Below, in pieces: positions 1-17,275 of a stretch of DNA of 64,000 bases. The notes beneath the pieces are model-generated. The model was not told where the DNA came from. It ran no database searches and saw only the letters and a program-made list of their open reading frames with translations. Source of the stretch: Tubiluchus corallicola. Taxonomy: Eukaryota; Priapulida; Priapulimorpha; Priapulimorphida; Tubiluchidae. The stretch lies in assembly GCA_030141605.1 (NCBI GenBank), contig JAQGDQ010000026.1:496001-560000 (forward strand). Reading direction: 5' to 3'. A program made the translations under genes and the position numbers. The stretch's first letter is position 1. Each line of letters opens with the position of its first letter.

Positions 1-132
1 AGTAACTATCTTGACTTGTAATAAAACATTAATATTTCATACAGGTTTTCAGTTTCTATTACATATCAGTGTGACTAATGTGGAGCCTCAAACCCTCATA
101 GCTTTTGGCTGGGACTCGCAAACTACACGAAG

Positions 133-165
133 CAAGTGGTGGCTCGTAGCTAAAATTAATTGAGT
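133..165. mobile_element. Remnant of a hAT-like MITE end
   Basis: The stretch CAAGTGGTGGCTCGTAGCTA and the following AAATTAAT closely match the reverse complement of the right end of the hAT-like element at 7586-8107, which reads CAGTGGCGGCTCGCAGCTAA and then AATTAG. It is therefore a second, inverted, diverged copy of the same family. Similarity fades after about 35 bp and I see no partner end. Confidence 0.45.
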
Positions 166-458
166 GCTGATTCTGGAAATTGCATTCAGAAACGTTACAT
201 CACCTTCAAACTGCAAACACAGGAAGCAAAACAATGCATTTTTACTTCACAATTGCAACGCCGACTTTTTTGTTGATAAATTCAGAATACACAGATCGCA
301 AAACGTCAGTCAACCAGCGGGTGTCCATCTTGTGACAGCCAATTTGCTCCCTTTGTCTTCCCTTTTCCTTCACCTCAGTTGTGCAACAAAGATGTTGCAG
401 CTGTCAAACATAGGTAGAAAATGCATTGAAATATACTGCAAGAGTTAAGCTCGTGTGT

Positions 459-516
459 ATTATTATTACTGTTATTATTATTATTATTATTATTACTGTT
501 GTTGTCGTCGTCGTTG
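459..516. repeat. TTA/TTG/TCG trinucleotide microsatellite
   Basis: Interrupted TTA repeats passing into TTG and TCG triplets. This explains the Tyr-rich short ORF at 455-679, which I do not regard as a gene. Confidence 0.85.
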
Positions 517-984
517 TTACTTTCTCCGGCCATACAAGATTTTTGCAACTAAAGTTTGTTTAGCAGTAGTACAAAGACATTATAGTAGTATGGAAAAATT
601 AGAAACAAACAGATTTATCAGTTTCTCCAAACCAAAAAACTCGAACAAATCTGCCGCTGAAAAAGTCTCTCCCAGCTAAGTAGATAACATGAGCTGAGCT
701 TTCAAATTAACAAAAATGCTGTCTGTTCCAAGGTAATTAGTTTCCCATTTTTTAGTTAAAAATTTTATACTGTTACAAGAGATTACTATTGCATTAATGT
801 TTGTTAAGGTTGAACATACAGTATTTGGCAGACCTCTTAATTGTTATCCACAATTTATCTAGGGTAATTAACTTATGTTGTTTCAATCCTTATTGCTTAT
901 ATAAGTTTTTTAGTTAGACTGATAATTTGTAATGTCTAGTATGACCTTAGTCGTATGATCATTTTAAAGGTTTTTTAAAAAATA

Positions 985-1312
985 TTTTCACGTTACCAAA
1001 CTTTCCTTGTGCCATAATCTGTACCAGATTTTCCTAGTACCAATTAAACTTTTCCAGTACTAAACTTTCCTAGCACCAAACCTGTTCCATACCATTTTTA
1101 CCTTGTACCAGATTTACTTGTACCAAAAATGTTTGACAAAACTTTGCCAGTACTGTATTGAAATTTACCAGTACTGCATTTTCCTTGCACCCAATTTTCC
1201 CAGTGCTAAAATTTCGCTGTGCTAAAAATTCCTGGCAGCAAATTTTCCCTTCATCAAAATTTCCTCGTACCAAAAGTACTAGGACCAAATTTACGTGTAC
1301 TAAATTTTTTCG
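985..1312. repeat. Degenerate 16-18 bp tandem mini-repeat (about TTTTCCTNGTACCAAA)
   Basis: About 17 imperfect units follow one another, each a T-run, then a CC/CT core, then GTACC or GCACC or GTGCT, then an A-run. Examples are TTTTCCTAGTACCAAT, TTTTCCAGTACTAAAC and TTTCCTCGTACCAAAAG. Units vary from about 14 to 30 bp. The ORFs at 1070-1288 (-) and 1158-1340 (+) are by-products of the periodicity. Related motifs recur near 18.5 kb and 20.1 kb. Confidence 0.7.
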
Positions 1313-1763
1313 TGTTTTTCACTTTGTCTACATGCTGTAAGCTGTATGTTACGTCATCAAGTTGGGCGGGGCTAAACGCGGCTTGCGATCTGTGTATTAA
1401 AGCCGCGAATACACTTTTTGTTGTTGTTATTCCTCTTTTCCAGCCCCAGCTACCCATTACAACTCACCACGCCAAGGTGTACCTTTTTAGTCGATCAGAT
1501 CTGCCTCCCCATTTTCTCACCCAGTCCCTGTAGGAAGTAGATCTATCTATAGGAGGGTAGTGCCTTCATGAGACTTCTTCTTTACATTAAGAATCACAAA
1601 TTGAATCTCTCTTCTAAGTCTCAAAAACAGATTTTTTTGTTTACTTGGGGGGGGGGGGCTTTCAATCTAACCAACTTCCTCATCTGAATTGACTATTGTA
1701 AAGTAAAAACTTGTGTTGGTATCCTGAGAGTCTATTATTATTTTAGATTTTTTTTAATTTCAG

Positions 1764-9062
<7,299 letters not shown>

Positions 9063-9331
9063 TGCGATATGTCAAGTATAGGTAACATCGTTCGCAAACA
9101 TTCTTTAGCAGTTTTGCACAACTCTGAGATATATTGTTTGTGAGAATATGAGGCACATTTTGATTCAATCACAAGTGAAAAAATAATTAGCACAATTCTT
9201 TCCAATAACATGCAATTTTATTTTTAGATGTTTTAAGCTATCAAATTATTGTTATTTATTTCGCACTATCTATTCTGCAGATACTTGTCTAAAATGGTAG
9301 TCTGTAGCCTAATTACGTGATTGGAAGTGCA

Positions 9332-9420
9332 AATAAATGTATGGAATATTTCAATCATTAATTGTCATTGATAATTTTTCATTGTCTGTTATAAAAAATG
9401 ATGTATGTAGCAGAAATAAA
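9332..9420 (+). terminator. SLC30A7 polyadenylation signals
   Basis: AATAAA hexamers at 9332-9337 and 9415-9420, about 270 and 355 bp after the stop codon. Either could end the mRNA; several ATAAA-like motifs lie further on. Without transcript data the choice is open. Confidence 0.55.
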
Positions 9421-11100
9421 TTTTAAGAAATTTAGCTGATATAAAGTTTGTTTGTTGTAAATTATTTATGATATTCTAAGATGTGTAACAGAAAATACAT
9501 GTGAATAGTTGTGACCTTCTTACTTACACCGCAATAAGCTTTTAATGGAATTTTTGATTTGGAAGAGTCATAATAGAACCCAAGTCCCAACTATGGGACA
9601 TCTTGTGAAAGGAAAGCCTCACTTTGTTTCAGAGTCTGCATAAAGGGTGTCTAAATGTTGCTTAAATTATGTTAGTACCCAAGAAAATAATTTACCTTGT
9701 AGCTGTCAGTAAATGTATCATTTCATGTTTCTCTTGTTAGTTTAGCTTTGGGACAAAATTACTTTTTATACCAGATTATGGAGTACGTTTCTGTTTGTTT
9801 ATTAGATTTTTAATCATTTTGAAAATGTGAGGAACTGCACAAGACTATCCATAAGTATTTCACTAGTACACGAGAATCTGCATTAAGCTATCAAGTTGTG
9901 TGCAAATGAAATTATGTAAAAACTTTAACTTGTAAGCAAGTAACCATTTGTAACGAAATCTAATGGCAAATTTACTCATGTAAACTAATTTCACACAGTA
10001 AGGTTCTATTTACTTAGTGCTCAGTAGAAGCATTGTAATTTCTATTATGAAATTTAGAATTTTAATTGCTATCGATATCTTGAAATTTTTCAGGTTAAAG
10101 CTTTGCTTAGTTTGCTAGTTTAACATGCGCATTTGTAGGAGATGCGAATTTGTAGAGATCTTATGCTTTTTGTGACTAAACCTTTATGTTGGTGAAGTCT
10201 TTGTTGCTGGCATTGCCATCGTTTTCTATTACCCTCCAGTAAAGGATGTATAGATCTAACTAGTAATCTTAGGTTGAGATGTAATTATTTTCAGCAGGTG
10301 CTGTGCTTAATTAATAGCAAGGGATTCATTTTAACTTGTATGTAAAGTTGCAATGTTTGTAAAATGTTACAAAAAATGAAATTATTTTAATTTATTTTTT
10401 CATTCTATATTATACTGTGGTGTTAAGCTAACTATATTTGTTATAATATTTTGTTATTACTATTGTGTAAAGTGGGTGAATTAAAAGAAAGACTTAGTGT
10501 TTCATTTAATTTTTCAGTTCTGTTTGCACTGTTATTATATTCTGGTGTAAATTTCAACATGTTGGGCATTTTTCAAAATGATAGTATATTTACTTTAGAA
10601 ATGGTCAAACAAATACCAAATTATTAATCCAAAATTGTCATAAATTAAATATTTAGTACATACAGACACTAGACAGATCAAGCTCATGAGTTACGTACTT
10701 TTCAGCCAACAAAGTTGGTTGTTATGTCATTTCATGTCACGTTATGTTGCGTTGTTTTAAAAGTTCATTGTTATGTCATTTCATGTCGTGTTATGTTATA
10801 TAATAATAATACTAGTAATAACTTATTTTTTGCGAGCAATAGACCACGTCTCACCACTTGTTACAATAAAACACAAAACAATAAAAATTAAAATACAAAT
10901 TTAATACAACTAAAAACTCAATACAGGCTAAAAACTGAAAAGCAAACATTTCAAAAACAGTAATGGATTAGCTGCACACTCGAAAGTTCTTCAAACAGAT
11001 TAAAAAAATATTATAAAAGCAATCAGGTGAAATGAGAATTAAGTGAAACTGGCTAGATTTGCTTCTGATTATATTATGTTGTTTTGTTATGTTATGTTAA
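9421..11100. other. Intergenic spacer between convergent genes
   Basis: AT-rich spacer with no ORF of note, between the 3' end of SLC30A7 (+) and the 3' end of the ankyrin-cGLR gene (-). The only structure seen is a direct repeat at 10721-10797, listed separately. Confidence 0.6.
10721..10797. repeat. Direct repeat of a 28-bp unit
   Basis: GTTATGTCATTTCATGTC plus ten more bases occurs at 10721-10748 and again at 10770-10797, identical at 26 of 28 positions. A shorter GTTATGTTATGTTAA motif recurs near 11085. Function unknown; it lies in the 3' intergenic spacer. Confidence 0.7.
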
Positions 11101-11126
11101 ATAGATAAAGGGGGCAGAAAATTAGT

Positions 11127-11171
11127 TTTATTAAAAACAATAATTATTACTATTTATAAACAGCTTTTATT
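11127..11171 (-). terminator. Polyadenylation signals of the ankyrin-cGLR gene
   Basis: TTTATT on the + strand at 11127-11132 and 11166-11171 reads AATAAA on the minus strand, about 450-490 bp downstream of the stop codon at 11622. They are the nearest canonical hexamers I found, implying a 3' UTR of roughly 0.5 kb. Confidence 0.45.
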
Positions 11172-11621
11172 ATTGTGTATAAAATGTTGGCATAACTTCT
11201 ATGGATGAAGTGTCTTCCTGATTAAATGCATTTGACTAATTACATCATACATTTTTAAAATCACAAAAAATAAAAATTTTGGCCTGCGGAATACCTAGTA
11301 CAATCACAAAAACACATCAAACATCAGGCAATTTTATCTCTATTATAAATTTTTATAATTAAATACTATAATTATCTATAGGCCAAATTGATCAGTTAAA
11401 TGCATAATGTTTGGCACAAAATTGCTTAATTACTGTACAGAATGATTCAAATGATTATGATTAATATTGGCCTGTTTTTACATACAGCAAGTCCATCTAT
11501 GTACATTCACACAAAGAACTGCACTATTTACACAGACACTTGAATTGGACCCAATTTGACATTTCTGTATTGTATTTTTAATGTATTTCACTGTATTTTG
11601 TGCAATTCCTGGCACAGAATT

Positions 11622-14600
11622 TCAAAAAGGTGTGGCAATTAGCTCAAGACTAACAGGCGGAGTTTCCTCCGCATCGACTTGAGGTTCACTGATTTGATCA
11701 ACAAGGTCCACATGATAAGGATTTCTAGGTATAAGCATTAAATCCACTGACAAACCTTCACTTGTGAATAGAGTTTCGTAATCACTTGTTGTAACAGCGA
11801 AAACTTTCTCCGCAATTTCCATTGCTGTTCTGCTGATAACATGAAGAAAGTGGTGGCCAAGAATTTTTTTACCCAGAAATGGCCGCATTATGTTGACACC
11901 TTCTAAAAGCTCATGTGGCATTCGTAGTTGAAATGCACACCAAGCAATATAGTTATAAATATTGATTACTCTCTGCCAGTTAGGCAATCCATTGTACGTC
12001 CAGTCCTCATCATTAGGAAACTTACACACTTCTTTCAAAAATGCCATTTTCAATACATAAGAGTCTATGAGTTTTTCTGGGTCGTTGATGATATAACGAC
12101 AAATTTTCCTCTGAAAATCTACGGTTGTATACATTTCTATAGTTTCATTGCACTTCTGAATAGTGTTTGTAAAAGACTGCAAACAACTGTTAGCGCGATT
12201 AAACCTGTTATATCCATAGAGCTGAGGATTCCTGAGTGCTTTTGCTATCATTAATGTTTCCTTCTTCTCAGTTGACAGATTATTAATCAGGTCAATTTCT
12301 GCAAGTGCTGTTGTAATGGACCAATACTGCCAAGGACATTCTACAGCAAAGCTGCTTGGTTTCGGAACAAGATGGTAGACTGTTGTGTCATATGGATAGT
12401 TGTCAGATGCATTATGAGGTTGTCCTATGACTAAAATAGCTGGTGTAATATCGACTGTAATTGGCAACCGTTTGTAAAACTTCCCTCTCCACAACATTCT
12501 GAGCGTGATGCACACTTTGCTCCAACTGATGTTATGTTTATTACCAGTAAATGCCAAATATAAATTGTCATCGTAAAAATCTAGATTTGCCAGTGCATGA
12601 CACAGAACTTCTGTAAATTTGTCCTTAAGACTTATCGACAGAAAACCATTAAACACCAAACCATGGAATTCAGTCACTTGGTCATTCACTTTGACTTTTA
12701 CTATGTCTGGGTCATTTAGCGATTCTACAAAGCACAACTCATATGCACCATGTCTCGATAAACTTTCCAGTTCAAACAGGAAATCGTACTCGTTTGGAAG
12801 CCCAATCTTGACATCAGAAGCAGTACTGCCAACTAAAATGGGTTTGCACGAAAATTCTGATGCTGTTTGTGATATTTTGTTGGCCAACGAATATGAAAAC
12901 TTCCTAATGGCATTTAGTACCTGTGAATTTTCATAGGTGTCATTTAATTTGCCTATGCAAGGTGTGTACAAAAGTTCTCTAAGTTGAAGTTTCTCCATTT
13001 TAATTTCTGTATTTAACAGAGCGTGCATTGATATTTTTCGCTTATCTATGCAATACTTGCCACATTTCTCCAGTAAAGCAACACCTTGATCATTTCCAGA
13101 GTACCATGCATAATCACAAGGTGTAGCTCCATGTTTGTTTTCAATCATGCTAAGAGATGTTGTAGATATTACCTTGTCCAAGATTTCTACCATAGAAGGA
13201 CTTTCTGCAAAAATATGCACCGGAGTTACTCCTTGTTTATCTCCAAGCAGTAGAGAAGCACCAGCAGCTATAAGTTCATTGATAAAATCTGTGTCGTTAT
13301 TGAGGGCAGCTACATGTAAAGCAGACAACCCGTCTGCATTTTGTTCATCCAAATTCAGTGTACTCAAAGAAAGATTATGGTAAACTTCCAGTCTTTGATA
13401 ATGAACGATGAGATGTAAAAGCAGATTGCAATTTAGAGTAATAGCGCAGTCACCTTCTGTTTCAAACAAATGTTTGCACTGCTTCACATTTCCATAGAAG
13501 ACTGAAAGCTGTGATTTATGAAGATAATGTTGAGCTATAAGAAGTAGACCAGCTGTTTCTTTGTAACCGTCATTTGGAACACGTGTATTTCCTGCTTCGG
13601 TGCAGAGGGAATATGGTGTTTTTCCTCTTACATCTTTTTGGTCTATCTTTGCACCAGCCTCTAGCAAAGCTTGTACGTTGGATGAAATACCTCCTTGTGC
13701 TGCTTTGTGTAAAGGAGTCTGTTTATTGTCATCTATGACGTTTACATTAGCACCAGCTCTTAATAATAATTTAACACATTGCAAATTATGAGTATGTGAA
13801 GCCAGATGAAGAGGCATCTGTTTCCTTTTATTTGGAACATTGACCAAATCTAGTTTTTCTTTAAATTGCAGATGCTTTAGAAGAATGTCTAAGACATTTG
13901 AGTTCTTAACAGCATAATGTAGGAGAGTGCACCCATTGTTGTCCTGAATATCAAGGGTAGGATCGTTAGTCAGAAAATACTCTAGTAATTGCAAATCTCC
14001 TTTTGCAACTACAAGATGAAGAGGTGTTTTACCATCCTTATCCTTAACATCAACCTTAGCATCAGCTTCTAGTAAAGTTTTGACACTTAACACATTTGAT
14101 GATTGGTTCATCACTGCATCGTGAACAGGTGTACGATGATTAATGTCAGGTGTGACAACTCCTTGAGTATGACTACATTTTGACACAATGTACCTCAGTA
14201 CAGGTGGATACTTCGTTGCATAATGTATAGGTGTTTTCCCTTTTTTATCAGCTGCCAGTACATTTGCACCTGCATCAACCAAGCATTCAACTGACTCCAA
14301 CTTTCCTGTATCAGCTGCTAGATGTAAAGGTGTTTGACAGTCAATGTTCTTCGCATCAAGAAGTTTAACTCTTTCATCTTTTATCTGCTTGGTCAGTAAG
14401 TACAGTATTTGTGGATGTCTAACAGCATAGTGAAAACAGGTGCATGCCTTTTCATCTTTCATAGTAATGTCTGCACCTACTTGCAAGAGACTTTCAACTG
14501 AACAAATGTCTCCAATTTCTACGGCATCGTGTAATGGCGTTTTGCCAAATCTGTCTGACTTGTTAACCAGCATTGCATGTTTTGACTTACAGACTTGCCC

Positions 14601-16076
14601 CAAAAGCATATTTAAAACATCTGGATATGATACAGCTCGATGAAGCATAGTTCTTTGATTCGTATCTTTATTGATCATCCACTCATTGGTTTCAACTTTT
14701 GCGGACAGAAGGCATCCAGCCAGTTCTTCTACTGCAGGTAAGCATTCCATAGAAATAAGTTCCTGCAGAGGTGCACATTTGCAGTTTATCAATAACTGTT
14801 CAAGTAATTTGGGGCGCCTGGTATGATCTGCTGCATAATCTACAGACGTTCTTCCCCATTTGTCTTTTAGCATTATATCTGCACCAGCATCGACTAAAAG
14901 TCGCACAACATCAATGGCATTATGCCTTGTAGCTAAATGAAGTGGTGTCTGAAGTTCTTTGTCTTGCATGTTAATGACTCCAATGTTTGCTTCACTTAAC
15001 CGTGAGAGAAGCATCTCCATCAAGTCAGGATAATCAATGGCATAATGCAATAAACATTTTCCGTCTTCATCTGTGTCATTCTCCCAGTCTTGATAAGTGC
15101 CCATAGCAGCTTGAAAACAAAAAGCTAGTTGTATAGTAGGAGTATAATCTGTCTTGTCTAAGATGGATTGCAACACGCTGTCAAGTGGATAGTTTTGCGA
15201 TTGCAAACTCAGTAGTAATTGCATGAGTATGTTTGGATTATCTTTGGCATAGTACATAGATGTATGACCATCCTTATCTTTTGCTAACACATTAGCTCTA
15301 GCTTGAATAAGGAACTGTATAGATTCACTTTGCTTTGCCTTAACTGCATTGTGAAGAGGAGATTGTCCTTCATTATCTCGCACATCTACGTCCTGTAGAT
15401 GACATGCAGTTAGCAATTTGTGCAAAATTTTGGGTGTGTTGATCGCATAGTGCAGTGGTGTTTGTTTCCATTTATTTGGTGATGCCACATTGGCTCCTGC
15501 ACACAATAATAAATCAACTGTCTTCTCAGCATCTTTTAATATGGCATAATGTAAAGCGGTTTGCTTATCGACATCTGTAGCATTCACGTGACATTCCTTT
15601 GTAGCAGTTTTATCGAGCAGAATCTCCACAATCTCGGGATGCGTAACTGCTAAGTGCAAAGGGGTCTTTCCCCAAATATCTTGTATTCCTATGTTAGCGT
15701 TTGCACGCATGAGCCATTTAACTGAATTCTGCTTATTCAGTTGAACAGCCAGATGAATTGGAGTCTTCCCATTACAATTTTGGCTATTTACGAGGTTTGG
15801 CAAGTCACTATAATTTATTTGCATAGCTATGAAATTTAGCAGTCCTTCGTATCCAACTGACTTATGCAAAATGGTGTTGCCTCTTACAGTATGCTTTCTA
15901 TCTTCCTTTATCACTTCTACCCAGTCATCATAGCCGGTGCCATTAAGTTTTGCCAGCAATGCTTCAATGAGCAATGGTTCTTCATGCAGGATATAGTGTC
16001 TACTTTGTTCAAAATTGAAACCATGTGGAGAATCTTTCTCCAAGTCATTTGTCATTCGTGTGTGTAGTTGAAGCAT
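11622..16076 (-). CDS. Ankyrin-repeat protein with C-terminal Mab-21/cGAS-like nucleotidyltransferase (cGLR)
   Basis: A single uninterrupted reading frame of 1,484 codons; an in-frame TAG at 16104-16106 lies 10 codons before the ATG, so this is the first Met. Residues about 64-1010 are some 24-27 ankyrin repeats (TPLHLAV, AGANV, LLHYA motifs). Residues about 1030-1435 are a Mab-21/cGAS-like domain. A spine helix (about 1050-1075) leads into GSTASDVKIGLPNEYD (1083-1098), to be compared with GSYYEHVKISAPNEFD of human cGAS. The third acidic residue is in ITVDIT (D1209), and YHLVPK (1234-1239) matches the cGAS YLVPK segment. A C-terminal helical part carries YVLKMAFLKEV (1340-1350), typical of Mab-21 proteins. 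E1096, D1098 and D1209 form a complete metal-binding triad, so catalysis is plausible. The HxxxxxCC zinc thumb of vertebrate cGAS is absent, as in insect cGLRs. No signal peptide or membrane segment is seen, so a cytosolic place is likely. Inferred role: innate immune sensor making a cyclic dinucleotide, with ankyrins for ligand or partner binding. The domain assignment is firm; the activity is inferred. Confidence 0.95.
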   Translation of the reverse strand: MLQLHTRMTNDLEKDSPHGFNFEQSRHYILHEEPLLIEALLAKLNGTGYDDWVEVIKEDRKHTVRGNTILHKSVGYEGLLNFIAMQINYSDLPNLVNSQNCNGKTPIHLAVQLNKQNSVKWLMRANANIGIQDIWGKTPLHLAVTHPEIVEILLDKTATKECHVNATDVDKQTALHYAILKDAEKTVDLLLCAGANVASPNKWKQTPLHYAINTPKILHKLLTACHLQDVDVRDNEGQSPLHNAVKAKQSESIQFLIQARANVLAKDKDGHTSMYYAKDNPNILMQLLLSLQSQNYPLDSVLQSILDKTDYTPTIQLAFCFQAAMGTYQDWENDTDEDGKCLLHYAIDYPDLMEMLLSRLSEANIGVINMQDKELQTPLHLATRHNAIDVVRLLVDAGADIMLKDKWGRTSVDYAADHTRRPKLLEQLLINCKCAPLQELISMECLPAVEELAGCLLSAKVETNEWMINKDTNQRTMLHRAVSYPDVLNMLLGQVCKSKHAMLVNKSDRFGKTPLHDAVEIGDICSVESLLQVGADITMKDEKACTCFHYAVRHPQILYLLTKQIKDERVKLLDAKNIDCQTPLHLAADTGKLESVECLVDAGANVLAADKKGKTPIHYATKYPPVLRYIVSKCSHTQGVVTPDINHRTPVHDAVMNQSSNVLSVKTLLEADAKVDVKDKDGKTPLHLVVAKGDLQLLEYFLTNDPTLDIQDNNGCTLLHYAVKNSNVLDILLKHLQFKEKLDLVNVPNKRKQMPLHLASHTHNLQCVKLLLRAGANVNVIDDNKQTPLHKAAQGGISSNVQALLEAGAKIDQKDVRGKTPYSLCTEAGNTRVPNDGYKETAGLLLIAQHYLHKSQLSVFYGNVKQCKHLFETEGDCAITLNCNLLLHLIVHYQRLEVYHNLSLSTLNLDEQNADGLSALHVAALNNDTDFINELIAAGASLLLGDKQGVTPVHIFAESPSMVEILDKVISTTSLSMIENKHGATPCDYAWYSGNDQGVALLEKCGKYCIDKRKISMHALLNTEIKMEKLQLRELLYTPCIGKLNDTYENSQVLNAIRKFSYSLANKISQTASEFSCKPILVGSTASDVKIGLPNEYDFLFELESLSRHGAYELCFVESLNDPDIVKVKVNDQVTEFHGLVFNGFLSISLKDKFTEVLCHALANLDFYDDNLYLAFTGNKHNISWSKVCITLRMLWRGKFYKRLPITVDITPAILVIGQPHNASDNYPYDTTVYHLVPKPSSFAVECPWQYWSITTALAEIDLINNLSTEKKETLMIAKALRNPQLYGYNRFNRANSCLQSFTNTIQKCNETIEMYTTVDFQRKICRYIINDPEKLIDSYVLKMAFLKEVCKFPNDEDWTYNGLPNWQRVINIYNYIAWCAFQLRMPHELLEGVNIMRPFLGKKILGHHFLHVISRTAMEIAEKVFAVTTSDYETLFTSEGLSVDLMLIPRNPYHVDLVDQISEPQVDAEETPPVSLELIATPF

Positions 16077-17270
16077 GATTACATGTATGTATTTGGTGAT
16101 GTGCTAATTACAATCTATATACATTCAGTTATGCTCCAATTACGTTCCAGAATTTGAGTTGTGGTAAAGTCCGAATACAATCCACTTCTACCAACATAAG
16201 TAAGGCACCTACAAATAAAAAATTAAGTAAGACATAATAGGACGTTGAAATTCGAATTAAGAGATGTTGCCACATAAAGACCCTTACATGCTAATGCCTT
16301 CTCAAAGTCGAGAACAAAATTGCCCTGTTAGAGCAGTATTATGAAACGAAAGCATGATAATTATTATACTCAATATTATATGAGATGGTTTACTTGTTAT
16401 GGCTTGGTTAATCTGGCATACTTCTACTGTCTAAATGCATAATGTAAATCAAATAAAAACAAGTTGTCAACACAGTACAGCTAAAAATGACGGGCCTCAC
16501 AACCAAATTAAGTTTTAAATTAATTTAAACTAAGTTGTTTTGAAAGGTAGGTTGAAGCAACCTGAAAAAGCATGTAAAAGGAAATGTTTAATAAGATAAT
16601 AATCTTTCCTGATTTTTTTTTCTACTGTTCACATATAAATGCCCATTCATACAGTAAATATAACAAGAAAGTATGAATAGTCAGTTAGTTTTTTATTATT
16701 GGTATTTTCACTAGTTATATTAAATCATATTTCATAAGTTCTATTTCATTGACAATTAAATTTCACGATAATAAATTTATAGTAAAAAGCATTGTGTAAG
16801 AGAACGACTCACTCGGTAAACGACTCAACGGCTGATGACGTTACAACCTAATTAACCAATAATTACAACCACAAAATTATTGAAGACACGTTGTGAAGGT
16901 AAGCAGCTGCGACACTAAGCATATGCAATGTAGTCAATAGTGCCCTCTATATAACTAAGATGACATCCTGAAGCAAGAATAACGAAATGTTCAATCAAGG
17001 ACAATGTTTTCATACACTGAAGCAATTTTGATACAGTAGTTCACGAAGTACAGAAAAAAACAACGAATGCACTTAGCATAAGTAATATGCTCACAACGGC
17101 AGCAGTGCGTGTCAGTATCAATAACACAGTGATTCAGCATACATAAAAACACGCTAGTGAAACACATAGTGTTAGAAGTTACTCTATAATCCTCATAACA
17201 AAATATGCTTTGTGTTATTAGGCCTATCCTAAATTACGTTATCTGTTTCAATAATGCACCTTAAAATGAT
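16077..17270. other. Upstream flank of the ankyrin-cGLR gene
   Basis: Contains the 5' UTR and probably the promoter of the minus-strand gene. On the minus strand a T-rich tract ending in TTTGTAG precedes position 16208, a good splice acceptor, so an untranslated first exon may lie further up (towards higher coordinates). No coding exon seen. The remainder is AT-rich without clear structure. Confidence 0.4.
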
Positions 17271-17275
17271 GTTTG

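Larger units (their letters stand above)
1..1763. other. Non-coding stretch, intron upstream of the first visible SLC30A7 exon
   Basis: By position this is most likely the first intron of the zinc transporter gene. The exon starting at 1764 needs a preceding exon ending in the first two bases of a codon. The family's N-terminus would predict an Arg codon ending in 'cg' just before a GT donor, and I found no such site here. The stretch holds a hAT-end remnant near 133, a TTA microsatellite and a degenerate mini-repeat array, listed separately. The short ORFs here are explained by these repeats. Confidence 0.6.

Noticed and set aside
364-421. Possible SLC30A7 exon 1 (ATGTTGCAGCTGTCAAACATAG before GTAGAA, slightly like the family start MLPLSI)
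   Set aside because: Too short, wrong phase for the exon at 1764 and lacks the conserved remainder of the N-terminal exon.
11928-16067. Several + strand ORFs of 62-108 codons opposite the ankyrin-cGLR gene
   Set aside because: Antisense shadows of the repeat-rich coding sequence.
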